A DNA stretch of 64,000 bases from NCBI RefSeq assembly GCF_014648435.1, contig NZ_BMRC01000008.1, forward strand, positions 1 through 64,000. Reading direction: 5' to 3'. Both the position numbers and the translations under genes were made by a program. Positions 1 to 8,402 of this stretch are shown here, in pieces. Origin of the DNA: Nonomuraea spiralis (lineage in GTDB: Bacteria > Actinomycetota > Actinomycetes > Streptosporangiales > Streptosporangiaceae). How positions within the stretch are numbered: position 1 is the stretch's first letter; the number at the start of each line of letters is the position of its first letter. Under the pieces are notes generated by a model. It was not told where the DNA came from and searched no databases. It saw only the letters and a list, made by a program, of their open reading frames with translations.

Positions 1-312
1 TCGTTGTGTCTTAATTCTTTCAGCCGTTCAAGTCTCTGTCAAATTGACCGGACTTGCTCGACCTGCTGGAATTAAGTCGCGCCCCGCTTCCGGGACAACC
101 CCTCGAACTTACTCCCAAGCCCGACTCTTGTCGAATCGACCTTCCGTGGACGCGGACGTTCACCGGAGTGGCAGTTCTGAAGGTGGCCCCCGAGTGAGGC
201 CGACGATCAACGCCGTCCTCGTGGGACTGGTGAACTCTATGTACGGCTCCCAGAACCGTCAAATCGGCGGCGCGCGACTCCTCGGCGAAGCTCGCTGGGT
301 AGGTATTCCGGC
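1..312. other. No gene recognised; 5' flank of the exporter gene
   Basis: Less GC-rich than the coding DNA that follows. Open frames exist on both strands, but none has a recognisable product. An 8-bp inverted pair (CTTAATTC at 10-17, GAATTAAG at 69-76) is far apart and has no clear role. The promoter of the downstream exporter gene probably lies here, but I cannot point to convincing -35/-10 boxes. Confidence 0.4.
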
Positions 313-1353
313 GTGCGAGATCAGACCGTGCCCAGAGCACTCATCCTTCTGGTGGGCATCGCCGGCGCGGTGATCGCCCTTTTCGGACTTCGCGAGATCA
401 ATTCCATCGTCGGGCCCGTCGTCCTGGCGCTCGTACTGGTCATCGCCGTCGCCCCGGTGCGCAGTTGGCTGGCGGCCCGGCGGGCGCCGACGTGGGTGCA
501 GGTCGCCGTGCCGTTCCTGGTCGTGGTGCTGATGTTGCTCGGCATGGTCGGGATCCTGACGATCTCGGTGACGCAGCTCGTGTCGTTGCTGCCGTCGTAC
601 ACCAAACAGTTCCAGGCGCTGCTGGCCGAGTCCGAGCACTGGGCCGGTACTCATGGGCTGGGCAGCGACGTGCTGGGCAAGGCGGTGCAGGCGTTCGATC
701 CGGGCCGGATGCTGGGTCTCGCGCAGAGCCTGCTCGGGAGCGTGATCGGCATCCTGTCCAGCCTGTTCCTCATCGTGGTGCTGCTGCTGGCGATGTGCCT
801 CGACGCGCCGATGACGGCGCGGATCCTCACCACCGGGGAGGGGAACAGGCCGCAGCTGGTGACGGCGCTGGCGATGTTCGCGCACAAGACGCGGCGGTAT
901 CTCATCGTCTCGACCGTCTTCGGGCTGATCGACGCGATTCTCGATGTGATCGTGCTGTCGTTGCTGAACGTGCCGTTGCCGCTGTTGTGGGGGGTGCTGG
1001 CGCTGATCGCCAACTACATCCCGAACATCGGGTTCATCATCGGGCTGCTGCCGCCGGCCATGCTGGCGCTGCTGGACGGCGGGGTGAAGACGATGGTGCT
1101 GGTCGTCGTGGCCTACATCGTCATCAACGTGGTCACGCAGTCGTTCATCATGCCGAAGTTCCTGGGGGACGCGGTCGGGCTCTCGACGACGATGACGTTC
1201 CTGTCGCTGATCGTGTGGACGTTCATGCTGGGGCCGCTCGGCGCGATCCTGGCGATCCCGCTCAGCCTGCTGACGCGGGCGTTGCTGATCGACAGCGATC
1301 CGAGCGCGAAGTGGGCGCAGGCGCTGGTGTCAGGCAAGATGCCGAACGGGTGA
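313..1353 (+). CDS. AI-2E family transporter (PerM/TqsA-like membrane protein)
   Basis: A 346-residue polytopic membrane protein. The N-terminus has two closely spaced hydrophobic helices (ALILLVGIAGAVIALFGL, then IVGPVVLALVLVIAVAPV). A soluble segment rich in leader-loop residues follows, then a block of C-terminal helices with the family-typical stretch 'NYIPNIGFIIGLLPPAMLAL' and a final 'PLGAILAIPLSLL'. Length and layout match AI-2E/PerM exporters, which move small molecules or ions; the substrate cannot be read from sequence. GTG at 313 is used because the hydrophobic N-terminus starts directly after it; GTG at 328 is an alternative. The 3' end overlaps the convergent AraC gene by 24 bp. 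Confidence 0.85.
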   Translation: MRDQTVPRALILLVGIAGAVIALFGLREINSIVGPVVLALVLVIAVAPVRSWLAARRAPTWVQVAVPFLVVVLMLLGMVGILTISVTQLVSLLPSYTKQFQALLAESEHWAGTHGLGSDVLGKAVQAFDPGRMLGLAQSLLGSVIGILSSLFLIVVLLLAMCLDAPMTARILTTGEGNRPQLVTALAMFAHKTRRYLIVSTVFGLIDAILDVIVLSLLNVPLPLLWGVLALIANYIPNIGFIIGLLPPAMLALLDGGVKTMVLVVVAYIVINVVTQSFIMPKFLGDAVGLSTTMTFLSLIVWTFMLGPLGAILAIPLSLLTRALLIDSDPSAKWAQALVSGKMPNG

Positions 1354-2040
1354 GAGCAGGCGGCCCAGCGTCACGCCGCTCAGCCGTTTGACGTCGTGGG
1401 ACAGGTGGGCCTGGTCGGCGTAGCCGGCGCGGGCCGCGACGTCCGCCGGGGGGAGGCCCGTACGGGCGAGGGTGAGCGCGCGCTGGAACCGGGTGATGCG
1501 CTGGAGGGTCTTCGGCGAGTAGCCGAAGGAGGCGACGCTGCGGCGGTGGAGTTGGCGCTCGCTGAGGCCGAGGGTCCAGGCGACGTCGCGCACGCTGCGG
1601 CCCATGCGCAGCGCGCCGGCGATGGCGGGGGCGGCCGGGTCGGGACCGGGGGCCTCGCGCAGCCGGGCGAGGACGGCGGCGCGCATGACCGCGAGGCGGT
1701 CGGACGGCGCCTCGTCGAGGGCGGGCGCGGTGAGAGCGGCGAGTGCGGGCAGGGCGGTCAGGGGGACGCGGCGGTCGCGCAGCTCGTGGATCGGGACGCC
1801 GAAGACGGCGCCGGCCGCGCCGGGCCGGAAGCGGATGCCGACGAAGCTGTCGCCGGCCGCCATCGGGACCGGCTCCGGGCCGGTGTCGGGGCCGGCCACG
1901 AAGAGGCCGCCGGGCCCCCAGACGAGGTCGACGCAGGCGTCGGGCACCACCAGCTGGGTGGTGTCGCCCTCGCTGACCTGGTGCCACACGCACGCGATGC
2001 GGTCGACGAGGTCGGGGCCGGGGTGCCGTTCCGCGTACAT
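1330..2040 (-). CDS. AraC family transcriptional regulator
   Basis: A 236-residue one-component regulator. The N-terminal ~120 residues form the small beta-rich sensor domain seen in AraC proteins with a DUF6597-type front ('VWHQVSEGDTTQLVVPDACVDLVW'). The C-terminal ~100 residues carry the double helix-turn-helix, with 'VRDVAWTLGLSERQLHRR' as the first helix pair and 'PADVAARAGYADQAHLSHDVKRLSGVTLG' as the second. No partner gene identifies the ligand. It lies convergent to the AI-2E exporter and 36 bp downstream of the toroid-fold gene on the same strand, so the two may share a transcript. Confidence 0.85.
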   Translation of the reverse strand: MYAERHPGPDLVDRIACVWHQVSEGDTTQLVVPDACVDLVWGPGGLFVAGPDTGPEPVPMAAGDSFVGIRFRPGAAGAVFGVPIHELRDRRVPLTALPALAALTAPALDEAPSDRLAVMRAAVLARLREAPGPDPAAPAIAGALRMGRSVRDVAWTLGLSERQLHRRSVASFGYSPKTLQRITRFQRALTLARTGLPPADVAARAGYADQAHLSHDVKRLSGVTLGRLLSPVRHLA

Positions 2041-2076
2041 GCCTCCAACGTATGCGACCCCGCCGACAGAACCGGG

Positions 2077-2931
2077 TCAGGGGTGGAGGCGGCCGTACGC
2101 GCGCAGGGTCCTCAGGCGCTGGACGGTCAGGTAGCCCGCCCATTCGTGCAGGACGAGCGGGGTCCAGGCGGCCCAGTTGGGGAGCCAGCCGCCTTCGGGG
2201 GTCTGGGCGGCCTCCATGACGTCGAGGTGGGTGTCGAGGGTGGCGGCGTCGAACAGGGGCAGGGCCGACGGCGCGGGCGCGAGGTCGAGCGGGTGATGGA
2301 CCGCGCCCTCGGCGTGCGGGTCGAAGGTGACCGTGGCCAGGACGGCCTCGCGCAGGCGGGCGAACTCGGCGAGCGCGCGTTCGCGGTCGGGTACGTGCTC
2401 CAGGAACACGAGGAGGGCGCGGGCCTCGTACGGACTGGTCTCGGTGAGGTGGGCGACGCGGGACCAGCAGAAATCAGTGGCCGGGCCGAGCCAGGGGTGG
2501 GTGACGCCGTGCTTGTGCAGGAGCCCGGCGATCGCGGCGGTGGGGTTGAGGTTGCCGGGCGGGTCGTCGGCGGTCTGCCACCAGGGCGCGCGCGGCGTGT
2601 CGCGGACGGACGGCAACACGAACGGCACCCCGCCGCCCGCCGCCGTGATGCCCGACAGGTAGTCGCAGGCGGCGGCGACCATCGGGGAGTCGAAGGCGTC
2701 GAGCTCGTCGAGGATCCAGAAGGCGACCTCGACCGGCTGCGGCTGGCTGCCGGCGCCGCGCAGGTCGGGCTCCAGGGCGTTGCCGAAGCCGCCGTCGGGG
2801 TTCTGGTAGCAGCGCAGGGCGTCGAGCACCCGCTCGCGGGAGCCGCCGGCGAACAGCGCCTCGAACCTCAGCCTGTCGATCAGCCTGCCGTGGAGTCGCA
2901 GGAACTGTGCCGCCCGGTCAAGTGTGTCCAT
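2077..2931 (-). CDS. Prenyltransferase/squalene-cyclase-like alpha-toroid protein of unknown function
   Basis: 284 residues with repeated QW-like motifs: 'YQNPDGGFGNALEPD' near residue 45 and 'AAQTPEGGWLPNW' near residue 240. Such motifs mark the alpha/alpha toroid fold of terpene cyclases and prenyltransferase beta subunits. The protein is shorter than a real squalene-hopene cyclase, and no DxDD acid motif is visible, so catalysis cannot be claimed. There is no signal peptide. It sits 89 bp beyond the MoxR/VWA pair on the same strand. Most annotators would call it hypothetical. Confidence 0.65.
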   Translation of the reverse strand: MDTLDRAAQFLRLHGRLIDRLRFEALFAGGSRERVLDALRCYQNPDGGFGNALEPDLRGAGSQPQPVEVAFWILDELDAFDSPMVAAACDYLSGITAAGGGVPFVLPSVRDTPRAPWWQTADDPPGNLNPTAAIAGLLHKHGVTHPWLGPATDFCWSRVAHLTETSPYEARALLVFLEHVPDRERALAEFARLREAVLATVTFDPHAEGAVHHPLDLAPAPSALPLFDAATLDTHLDVMEAAQTPEGGWLPNWAAWTPLVLHEWAGYLTVQRLRTLRAYGRLHP

Positions 2932-3020
2932 GTTCTTCTCCGTCGAAAGGCTGTCTTCCCGGCGAAGCTATCGTTCAGGGCGGGGCTGGTTCTTGTCCGA
3001 ATCGGACGCGGCGGACGAGG

Positions 3021-4796
3021 TCATTTCATGTAGAAGACCGGACCGCGTGGCCGGAAGGGCAGCGGGGCGCCCTGGGGCACCAGGAAGGCGTGCTCGCGGC
3101 GGATGCGCAGCACGTCGCAGCGGCCGTCGGTGATCAGCAGGATCGGGCCGTCGGGCGGGAAGTCCTCGGCGCGTTCGAGCAGCTTGACGCCGGGCTGGAG
3201 GACGGTGCCGCCCCGGCCGCGTACCCTGACCCGGCCGGCGATCTCCTCGACCGGCAGGTAGCCGGCGTCGTACGCCATGGCGTCGCAGAACACGACCCTG
3301 GCCTTCGGGACGTCGCGGGCGGCGGCGTAGGAGGCGATGGCGCCGAGTGCCTTGCCGAGCAGCCTGACGTCCATGGAGCCGGAGGTGTCGAGCACGACGC
3401 CGAACGTCTTCTTCCGTACGACCTCCTCGGGTCGTACCCGGCCGGGCCGCGGGATGCCGGGGGTGGCGGCCTGGCGGCGGGAGGCGCGGGCGTACGAGCG
3501 GCGCTTCTCCTCGGGCTGGAAGTGCTCGTCGAACCAGCGGGCGAGCTGGGCGTCCCAGGGCAGCGGCGGCTGGTCGAGTGCGCGGATCTCCTGTTCGAGC
3601 CCGGCGGGCAGCAGGCCGCGTCCGCCGGACTGGTGGTAGGCCAGGCCGGTGCACAGCGCGTTGCGGTAGTACTCGTCGAGGTCGACGTAGGAGCCGGCGC
3701 GGCGTGGCGGGCGGTCGAGCACGTCGCCGAGCCCGCGTCCGCGCAGGGTGGCCAGCTTGCGCATACGCCGCAGGTCGCCGGTGATGCGGTCGTAGACGGC
3801 CTCGGCGGACATGGCGCTCAGCGACTGGTCGAACAGCAGCCCTTCGGGCATCTCGCCGACGCCCATCTCGACCAGCCAGCCGTTGATCACGTAGTCGCAG
3901 GCGACGTTCCACAGGTACGGGTCGCGCATCCCGGCGCGCTCGCCGTGGCGCAGCGCGGCGTGCAGCATCTCGTGGGCCAGGACGAAACGCCATTCGTGCT
4001 CGGTGTGCTCGGCCAGCGGGTTGACGTAGATCTCGCCCGCCTCGGCGCTGACCGCGGCGATCGAGATGTCCCAGCCCCTGGCCAGCTCGGCGTCCGAGAC
4101 GATCTTCATGCCCGCGGCCAGCGCGCCGAGCAGCGGGTACGACGACATGAACCAGCGCAGCGCGACGTCCCAGGGGCCCTTGACGTGGCCTTCGACGGGG
4201 GTGCGCGGCGCGCCCGCCCGGTCCAGCGCGGACGTGGCCGCCTCCGCGATGCCGATCGCGAACCTGCGGCGGAAGTCGAAGTGGTCGGCGTCCTCCTCGG
4301 TGGAGATCGGGAAGTCGGCCGGGCCGAGCGGCTGGAACCGCGGCGGGACGCCGAGCCTGCGCCACTGTTCGGACAGTGTCACCTCGTCCTCCTCGGGCAG
4401 CTCATCGGGCAGCGGCGCGGGGCAGCGGCCGATCTTGAGCGTGCGCAGGAAACGTTCGACGGCCACGCAGCAGGCGGCATGGAAGGCGGGGTCGGGCCGG
4501 TCGCCGTCGACGTCCTTGGGGGCGCACAGGCGCGGGTCGGCGTGGCCGAAGCCGAGGTGGAGCAGCAGGTGGCCGAAGACCCAGGACCACTCCTCGGCGG
4601 AGGCGCGGCGCTTGGGGTGGAAGGTGACGTCGCCGTCGCCGCCGACGACCGCCCACGCCTCGGGCGGCAGCCAGCCGTCGTCGGCCTCCAGCAGGTCGCT
4701 GCGGAAGCCGGCGAACAGCGGGTGGCGGGTGACGGCGGTCCAGCCCTTGAGCACCTCGGCCCGCCAGGGGTCGGCCTTGGGCTTGCGGCGGCTCAC
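3021..4796 (-). CDS. Putative metallopeptidase domain plus VWA domain protein (DUF2201-like)
   Basis: 591 residues from a GTG start that overlaps the stop of the MoxR gene by 4 bp (GTGA), implying translational coupling. An N-terminal/central putative metallopeptidase region carries 'FVLAHEMLHAALRH' with the zinc motif HEMLH at 275-279. A C-terminal VWA-like domain carries the MIDAS motif DTSGS at 470-474 and a later 'GRGGT'. Known biology: MoxR-type AAA ATPases work with VWA partners as chaperones that insert metals or remodel proteins. That this pair does so is inferred. The frame stays open upstream through the MoxR gene, but the GTG at 4796 and the coupling define the start. Confidence 0.8.
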   Translation of the reverse strand: MSRRKPKADPWRAEVLKGWTAVTRHPLFAGFRSDLLEADDGWLPPEAWAVVGGDGDVTFHPKRRASAEEWSWVFGHLLLHLGFGHADPRLCAPKDVDGDRPDPAFHAACCVAVERFLRTLKIGRCPAPLPDELPEEDEVTLSEQWRRLGVPPRFQPLGPADFPISTEEDADHFDFRRRFAIGIAEAATSALDRAGAPRTPVEGHVKGPWDVALRWFMSSYPLLGALAAGMKIVSDAELARGWDISIAAVSAEAGEIYVNPLAEHTEHEWRFVLAHEMLHAALRHGERAGMRDPYLWNVACDYVINGWLVEMGVGEMPEGLLFDQSLSAMSAEAVYDRITGDLRRMRKLATLRGRGLGDVLDRPPRRAGSYVDLDEYYRNALCTGLAYHQSGGRGLLPAGLEQEIRALDQPPLPWDAQLARWFDEHFQPEEKRRSYARASRRQAATPGIPRPGRVRPEEVVRKKTFGVVLDTSGSMDVRLLGKALGAIASYAAARDVPKARVVFCDAMAYDAGYLPVEEIAGRVRVRGRGGTVLQPGVKLLERAEDFPPDGPILLITDGRCDVLRIRREHAFLVPQGAPLPFRPRGPVFYMK

Positions 4797-5854
4797 GCGC
4801 GGGCCGCCATGAGCCGGGGCACGTCCCTGCCGATCTCGACGAGGAACCAGATGGGCAGCGCGGGCGCGCCGTCCGCGTCGTTGGCGATGACGAGCTGGGC
4901 GCATTCGAGCGAGATCTCGGCCAGCTCGACGAGCCGGGTCTTGGCGCGGAAGCCCAGGTCGCGGCCGCGGGCGGAGGCGCCGCGCTGGTCGGCGGGCAGC
5001 TCCTTGATCAGGCGGGCGCGGAAGGCCTCGGCGAGGAAGTAGAGCAGGTCGCGCTCCTCCGGGCGGCGCGGCCAGGGGGCCTCGCCCTTGAGGACGGCGT
5101 CGAGGTCGTAGGCGTGGCGGACGGTCTTGACGTAGGCGCGGAAGGCCGAGGCGTGGGCGGTGGTGAGGGTGCCGAAGGCGAGCATCGCGATCGTCTCGTC
5201 GTCGACGTCGTCGCCGTAGGAGGTGAGCACGTCGGAGAGCATGTGCCAGGCGCGCGGCGAGGAGAACGGCTCCTCTGTCTTGGGCGGCGTGCTCCACAGG
5301 TGGTCGGGACGCTGGGCGACGTAGTCGACGACCCACGGGTGGATGCCGTTGGCCGCCGCCCAGGTCAGCCAGTCGTCGGCCGAGGCGTGCAGGTGTACGT
5401 GGACCAGGCGGTTGATCAGCGCCGAGGCCATCGGACGGGCCAGCGCGTTGTCGGTGGCCCGGTTGCCGGCACCGATCACGACCGAGCCTTCGGGCAGCTC
5501 GTACGTGCCGATGCGGCGGTCGAGGATGAGCGAGTAGAACGCCTTCTGCACCTCGGGCGCCGAGGCGTTGAGCTCGTCGAGGAACAGGCAGTAGGGCTCG
5601 TCGCGGGCGATGGACTCCGGCGGGGCGAACCGGCTGCGCCCGCCGACCAGCTCGGGCACGCCGATCAGGTCCTCGGGGGCGAGCTGGGTGCCGAGCAGGG
5701 TCACGCATTCCAGGTCGAGCGAGCGGGCGAACTCGCGTACCAGCGAGCTCTTGCCGATGCCGGGGGCGCCCCACAGGAAGACCGGGCGGACCACGGCGAC
5801 GTGCAGCAGCACCTCCGGCAGGCGTGCCGGGGTGACCTTGACCGTTGCCTGCAT
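4793..5854 (-). CDS. MoxR-family AAA ATPase
   Basis: 353 residues. Walker A is 'GAPGIGKSS' near residue 29, Walker B is 'CLFLDELNA' near residue 88, and the sensor-1 region is 'VVIGAGNR'. The short N-terminus before the P-loop and the helical lid at the C-terminus fit the MoxR clade. It is the first gene of a two-gene unit with the metallopeptidase-VWA gene, and the two coding regions overlap by 4 bp. It diverges from the erm leader, with 86 bp between the two starts. The client protein is unknown. Confidence 0.85.
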   Translation of the reverse strand: MQATVKVTPARLPEVLLHVAVVRPVFLWGAPGIGKSSLVREFARSLDLECVTLLGTQLAPEDLIGVPELVGGRSRFAPPESIARDEPYCLFLDELNASAPEVQKAFYSLILDRRIGTYELPEGSVVIGAGNRATDNALARPMASALINRLVHVHLHASADDWLTWAAANGIHPWVVDYVAQRPDHLWSTPPKTEEPFSSPRAWHMLSDVLTSYGDDVDDETIAMLAFGTLTTAHASAFRAYVKTVRHAYDLDAVLKGEAPWPRRPEERDLLYFLAEAFRARLIKELPADQRGASARGRDLGFRAKTRLVELAEISLECAQLVIANDADGAPALPIWFLVEIGRDVPRLMAARA

Positions 5855-5903
5855 GCCTCCCAGAGTGGCGAACCGGGGTGGGCGTCCGCATCACATTAAT
5901 CGT

Positions 5904-5933
5904 TTGCCCTGGTGGCGCGGGCCCGCCTACTGT
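5904..5933 (+). promoter_or_regulatory. Candidate promoter of the erm leader transcript
   Basis: TTGCCC at 5904-5909 and TACTGT at 5928-5933 are separated by 18 bp. Transcription would start about 7 bp later, at or next to the leader ATG at 5941, so the leader mRNA could be leaderless; no Shine-Dalgarno precedes that ATG. An AT-rich run (ATTAAT) ends 3 bp upstream of the -35 box. This is the arrangement described for WhiB7-dependent resistance promoters in actinobacteria; WhiB7 control here is only an inference. Confidence 0.5.
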
Positions 5934-5940
5934 CGGCGCC

Positions 5941-6003
5941 ATGTGTTCCATGTTCTGCACCGTGTTCATCCGCATCCGCCACGGCCGGGCTCTGGCCTGC
6001 TAG
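5941..6003 (+). CDS. Erm leader peptide (20 codons)
   Basis: A short ORF beginning ATG-TGT-TCC and ending TAG, placed 83 bp before the methyltransferase start. The peptide contains 'TVFIRIRHGR', with an Arg-Ile-Arg (+X+) motif at residues 11-13. Established knowledge: macrolides and ketolides stall ribosomes at +X+ sequences, and erm leaders of the RLR class use this to induce the downstream gene. From memory, the corynebacterial ErmX leader has a similar 'TAFLRLRTNR' core. The ORF directly follows a candidate promoter and is followed by competing hairpins, which supports a regulatory role. Confidence 0.7.
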   Translation: MCSMFCTVFIRIRHGRALAC

Positions 6004-6080
6004 CGGACGGCTGACATCGCGCGTCCGCAGGCGCGCCCAGGGCCCTTCGAGACCCGTTCATCTCGAAGACCCGAAGGGGC
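5987..6080 (+). promoter_or_regulatory. Candidate translational attenuator between leader peptide and erm
   Basis: Four pairings can be read. Stem D: 5987-5995 with 6037-6045 (9 bp, one G-U; its left arm is inside the leader ORF). Stem A: 6003-6009 with 6022-6028 (7 bp perfect). Stem B: 6045-6052 with 6061-6068 (8 bp perfect). Stem C: 6043-6049 with 6072-6078 (7 bp), which would hide the erm ribosome site GAAGGGG at 6073-6079. D, B and C compete for the strand around 6043-6052, as expected of an erm attenuator. Which fold is the silent one cannot be settled by eye. Confidence 0.6.
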
Positions 6081-6086
6081 AGTGCT

Positions 6087-6911
6087 GTGGCGCAGAATTT
6101 CGCGCACGGAAACTATTCACACACTCAGAAGAACGTCAGGAACGGCGGCGGCGGTCGCACGCCCGCCGACCGGATCAGGCGTGAGCTCTCGCAGAACTTC
6201 ATGGCCGATCGGCATGCCGTGGAGCTGGTGGTCAAGGCGGCGGCGCCGGAGGGTCTGGTGCTCGAACCCGGCTGCGGGCCGGGCGCGATCACGCTGGCGC
6301 TGGCCGAGGCCGGGGCCCGCGTGATCGGCTACGAGCTCGATCCCCGGCTCGCGGGGCGGCTGGCCTCGCGTACGCGTACCGATCCGCGGATCGAGGTGGT
6401 CAGGGGCGACTTCACGGCGGCCCGGGCGCCGGGCGAGCCGTTCGCGGTCGTGGGCAACATCCCGTACTCGATCACGTCGAGGATCGTCGACTGGTGCCTG
6501 CGGGCGCGGGAGCTGACCTCGGCGACGCTGGTCACGCAGCGGGAGTACGCGCGCAAGCGTACGGGCGACTACGGCCGGTGGAGCCTCGTGACGGTGTCGT
6601 CGTGGCCGTGGTTCGACTGGCGGCTCGGCGACACGATCGGCAGGGAGAGCTTCCGTCCCGTGCCGTCGGTCGACTCGGCGATCCTGCGCCTGCGCCGGCG
6701 GCCGGAGCCGCTGGTCACGGATCGCGGCGGCTACCTGGAGCTGGTCGAACTGGGCTTCGGCGGGGTCGGCGGCTCCGTACGGGCCTCGCTGCGCACCCGC
6801 TACCGGGGGGTGGACGCGGCGCTCGGCGAGGCGGGCGTGGCCCGCGACGCCGTCGTGGGCCACGTGCACCCGGATCAGTGGGTCGCGCTGTGGCGGCGGC
6901 TATGCCGCTGA
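6087..6911 (+). CDS. erm: 23S rRNA (adenine-N6)-dimethyltransferase, Erm family
   Basis: 274 residues. The SAM-binding motif I is 'LEPGCGPGAIT' at 59-69. The catalytic motif IV is 'NIPYSI' at 124-129. After a flexible Gly/Asn-rich N-terminus the opening 'RRELSQNFMAD' is the standard Erm/KsgA start of domain. Erm enzymes methylate A2058 (E. coli numbering) of 23S rRNA and block macrolide, lincosamide and streptogramin B binding. The GTG start at 6087 has GAAGGGG 7 nt upstream. KsgA (16S) is the main alternative, but the leader peptide and ErmE-like N-terminus favour Erm. The 3' end overlaps the convergent glycosyltransferase-like gene by 12 bp. Confidence 0.85.
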   Translation: MAQNFAHGNYSHTQKNVRNGGGGRTPADRIRRELSQNFMADRHAVELVVKAAAPEGLVLEPGCGPGAITLALAEAGARVIGYELDPRLAGRLASRTRTDPRIEVVRGDFTAARAPGEPFAVVGNIPYSITSRIVDWCLRARELTSATLVTQREYARKRTGDYGRWSLVTVSSWPWFDWRLGDTIGRESFRPVPSVDSAILRLRRRPEPLVTDRGGYLELVELGFGGVGGSVRASLRTRYRGVDAALGEAGVARDAVVGHVHPDQWVALWRRLCR

Positions 6912-8285
6912 GGTGACCTTGGCCGCCGCCCCGACGGCGGCGGCCCTGCTCCCGGCCTTGGCCACGCGGCGGCCCCAGGGCATGGCCAGCAGCAGGACCG
7001 GCAGCAGCACGATGGAGGCCCGCGACCAGTCGCGGTGCAGGTACCACCAGTCGTTCACGCTGAACTGCGTCATGTAGAGGTAGCCGAAGGCGGCCCAGGT
7101 GGAGGCGCCGATGATGGCCGGCCAGGCCCACCTGGTCGGCCTGGCCACCAGGAACGGCATGAACCACAGCAGGTACTGGGCGCCGAGCCGGGGCGTCATG
7201 ACCATGAAGACGAGCAGGATGGCCGTGGTCAGGTCGATCGGGTCGGCGCGCCGCCACAGCAGCAGTACGGCGACGACGCTGATGTAGATGAGCTTCGTGC
7301 CGAACGAGGCCAGCCCCGGCATCAGCGCCCAGTCGCCGCCGGTGAACCACGGGGTGTAACCCCATTCGCCGACGATCGGGCGGATGTCCTGGATGGTACG
7401 GATGACCGCGGGGATCTCGTCGAGCGTGGTGCCCGCGAAGATCGGCGAGGTGAGCAGGAAGAACACCGGGACCAGGCCGGTGACGGCGAGGGCGGCGATC
7501 CTGGCGCGCAGGTGGGGCAGGAGCAGCAGCATGCCGGGGATCAACCAGATCGGCCAGCTTTTGGCGCACAGCGCGAGGCCCATGAGGAGCCCGGCGAGCA
7601 GGCCGCGCCGCAGGTCGGCCCGGTCGGTGGAGCCCGGCAGGAGGGCCCGGCGGAGCATGCCGCCGCGGCCGAGCACCCGGCGCGCCGAGGGGCCGATCCC
7701 GTAGGCGGACACCCCGTTGCGCACGCGGGCGACGACGTCGGTCGTGATGCCGGGGCGGTCGGGGTCGCCGGGCCCGCGGGCGACGACGAACGCGGCCACG
7801 CCGAACACGAGCGCGACCGGCTCGACCTGGCCGTGGACGCTGGCGATGAGCAGGGCGAGCGGGTTGAGCGCGTACTGGAGGGCGCGCAGGGAGGACTTGG
7901 GGCCGCCGGCCAGCTTGCCGACCAGCGGGATCAGCACGATGTCGGCGACGACGGTGACCAGGCGGCCGGCGTACTCCCATGGGATGCCGAGCCAGAGCAG
8001 GATGCCGTAGACGTAGGGGATGGTCGGCAGGAAGTGCCAGCCGCCCTCGCTGGCCAGGACCGGGTCCTTGCCCTGGAGGACCGCTTCGCCGGCCGGTTTG
8101 AAGCTCTCCATGAAGTCGACGGGTTGCCAGGAGTCGATCGCCGACGTGTACATGATCAGCACCCGTACGGCGACGCCGACGAGGACGGCGACGTAGAGGG
8201 GTGGCCGCCAATCCCGCCACTGCGCGACGAGGGCGAGCAGGACACCGGCGACGAGGACTATCCCCGTGAGAACTGCGTAATCCAT
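6900..8285 (-). CDS. Polytopic membrane glycosyltransferase-like protein (GT87/DUF2029-like)
   Basis: 461 residues with about ten hydrophobic helices, starting 'MDYAVLTGIVLVAGVLLALVAQW'. The first large loop has 'DFMESFKPAGEAVLQGKDPVL', the placement and acid residues expected for polyprenyl-phosphate-sugar-dependent GT-C enzymes. Later 'ALNPLALLIASVHGQVEPVALVFG' and 'GLLMGLALCAKSWPIWLIPGMLLLL' are typical of mannosyltransferases of this class. Acceptor and sugar are unknown. A loop around residues 185-235, with many Arg and Gly, looks less conserved. The ATG at 8285 is chosen because the first helix follows at once. Confidence 0.65.
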   Translation of the reverse strand: MDYAVLTGIVLVAGVLLALVAQWRDWRPPLYVAVLVGVAVRVLIMYTSAIDSWQPVDFMESFKPAGEAVLQGKDPVLASEGGWHFLPTIPYVYGILLWLGIPWEYAGRLVTVVADIVLIPLVGKLAGGPKSSLRALQYALNPLALLIASVHGQVEPVALVFGVAAFVVARGPGDPDRPGITTDVVARVRNGVSAYGIGPSARRVLGRGGMLRRALLPGSTDRADLRRGLLAGLLMGLALCAKSWPIWLIPGMLLLLPHLRARIAALAVTGLVPVFFLLTSPIFAGTTLDEIPAVIRTIQDIRPIVGEWGYTPWFTGGDWALMPGLASFGTKLIYISVVAVLLLWRRADPIDLTTAILLVFMVMTPRLGAQYLLWFMPFLVARPTRWAWPAIIGASTWAAFGYLYMTQFSVNDWWYLHRDWSRASIVLLPVLLLAMPWGRRVAKAGSRAAAVGAAAKVTSAA

Positions 8286-8402
8286 GGCGGCCCCTAGCCT
8301 GCCGTAACAATCTGAGTGCCGCCACCTGGGCTTCCAATTCTTATCCCCGACATGCGGACACGTAACGCGATAGAACATGACTGTCTGTGTTGAACTTTTT
8401 CC

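Noticed and set aside
44..373. A 109-codon plus-strand ORF at the left edge
   Set aside because: No recognisable domain, Arg/Pro-rich composition and overlap with the AI-2E gene start.
3021..5975. A 984-codon open frame covering both MoxR and VWA genes
   Set aside because: Only the part from GTG 4796 shows family motifs. The upstream part is an Arg/Pro-rich shadow of the MoxR gene.
6087..6911. KsgA (16S rRNA dimethyltransferase) as identity of the methyltransferase
   Set aside because: The leader peptide, flexible N-terminus and attenuator argue for Erm; KsgA normally lacks these and sits in a conserved housekeeping context not seen here.
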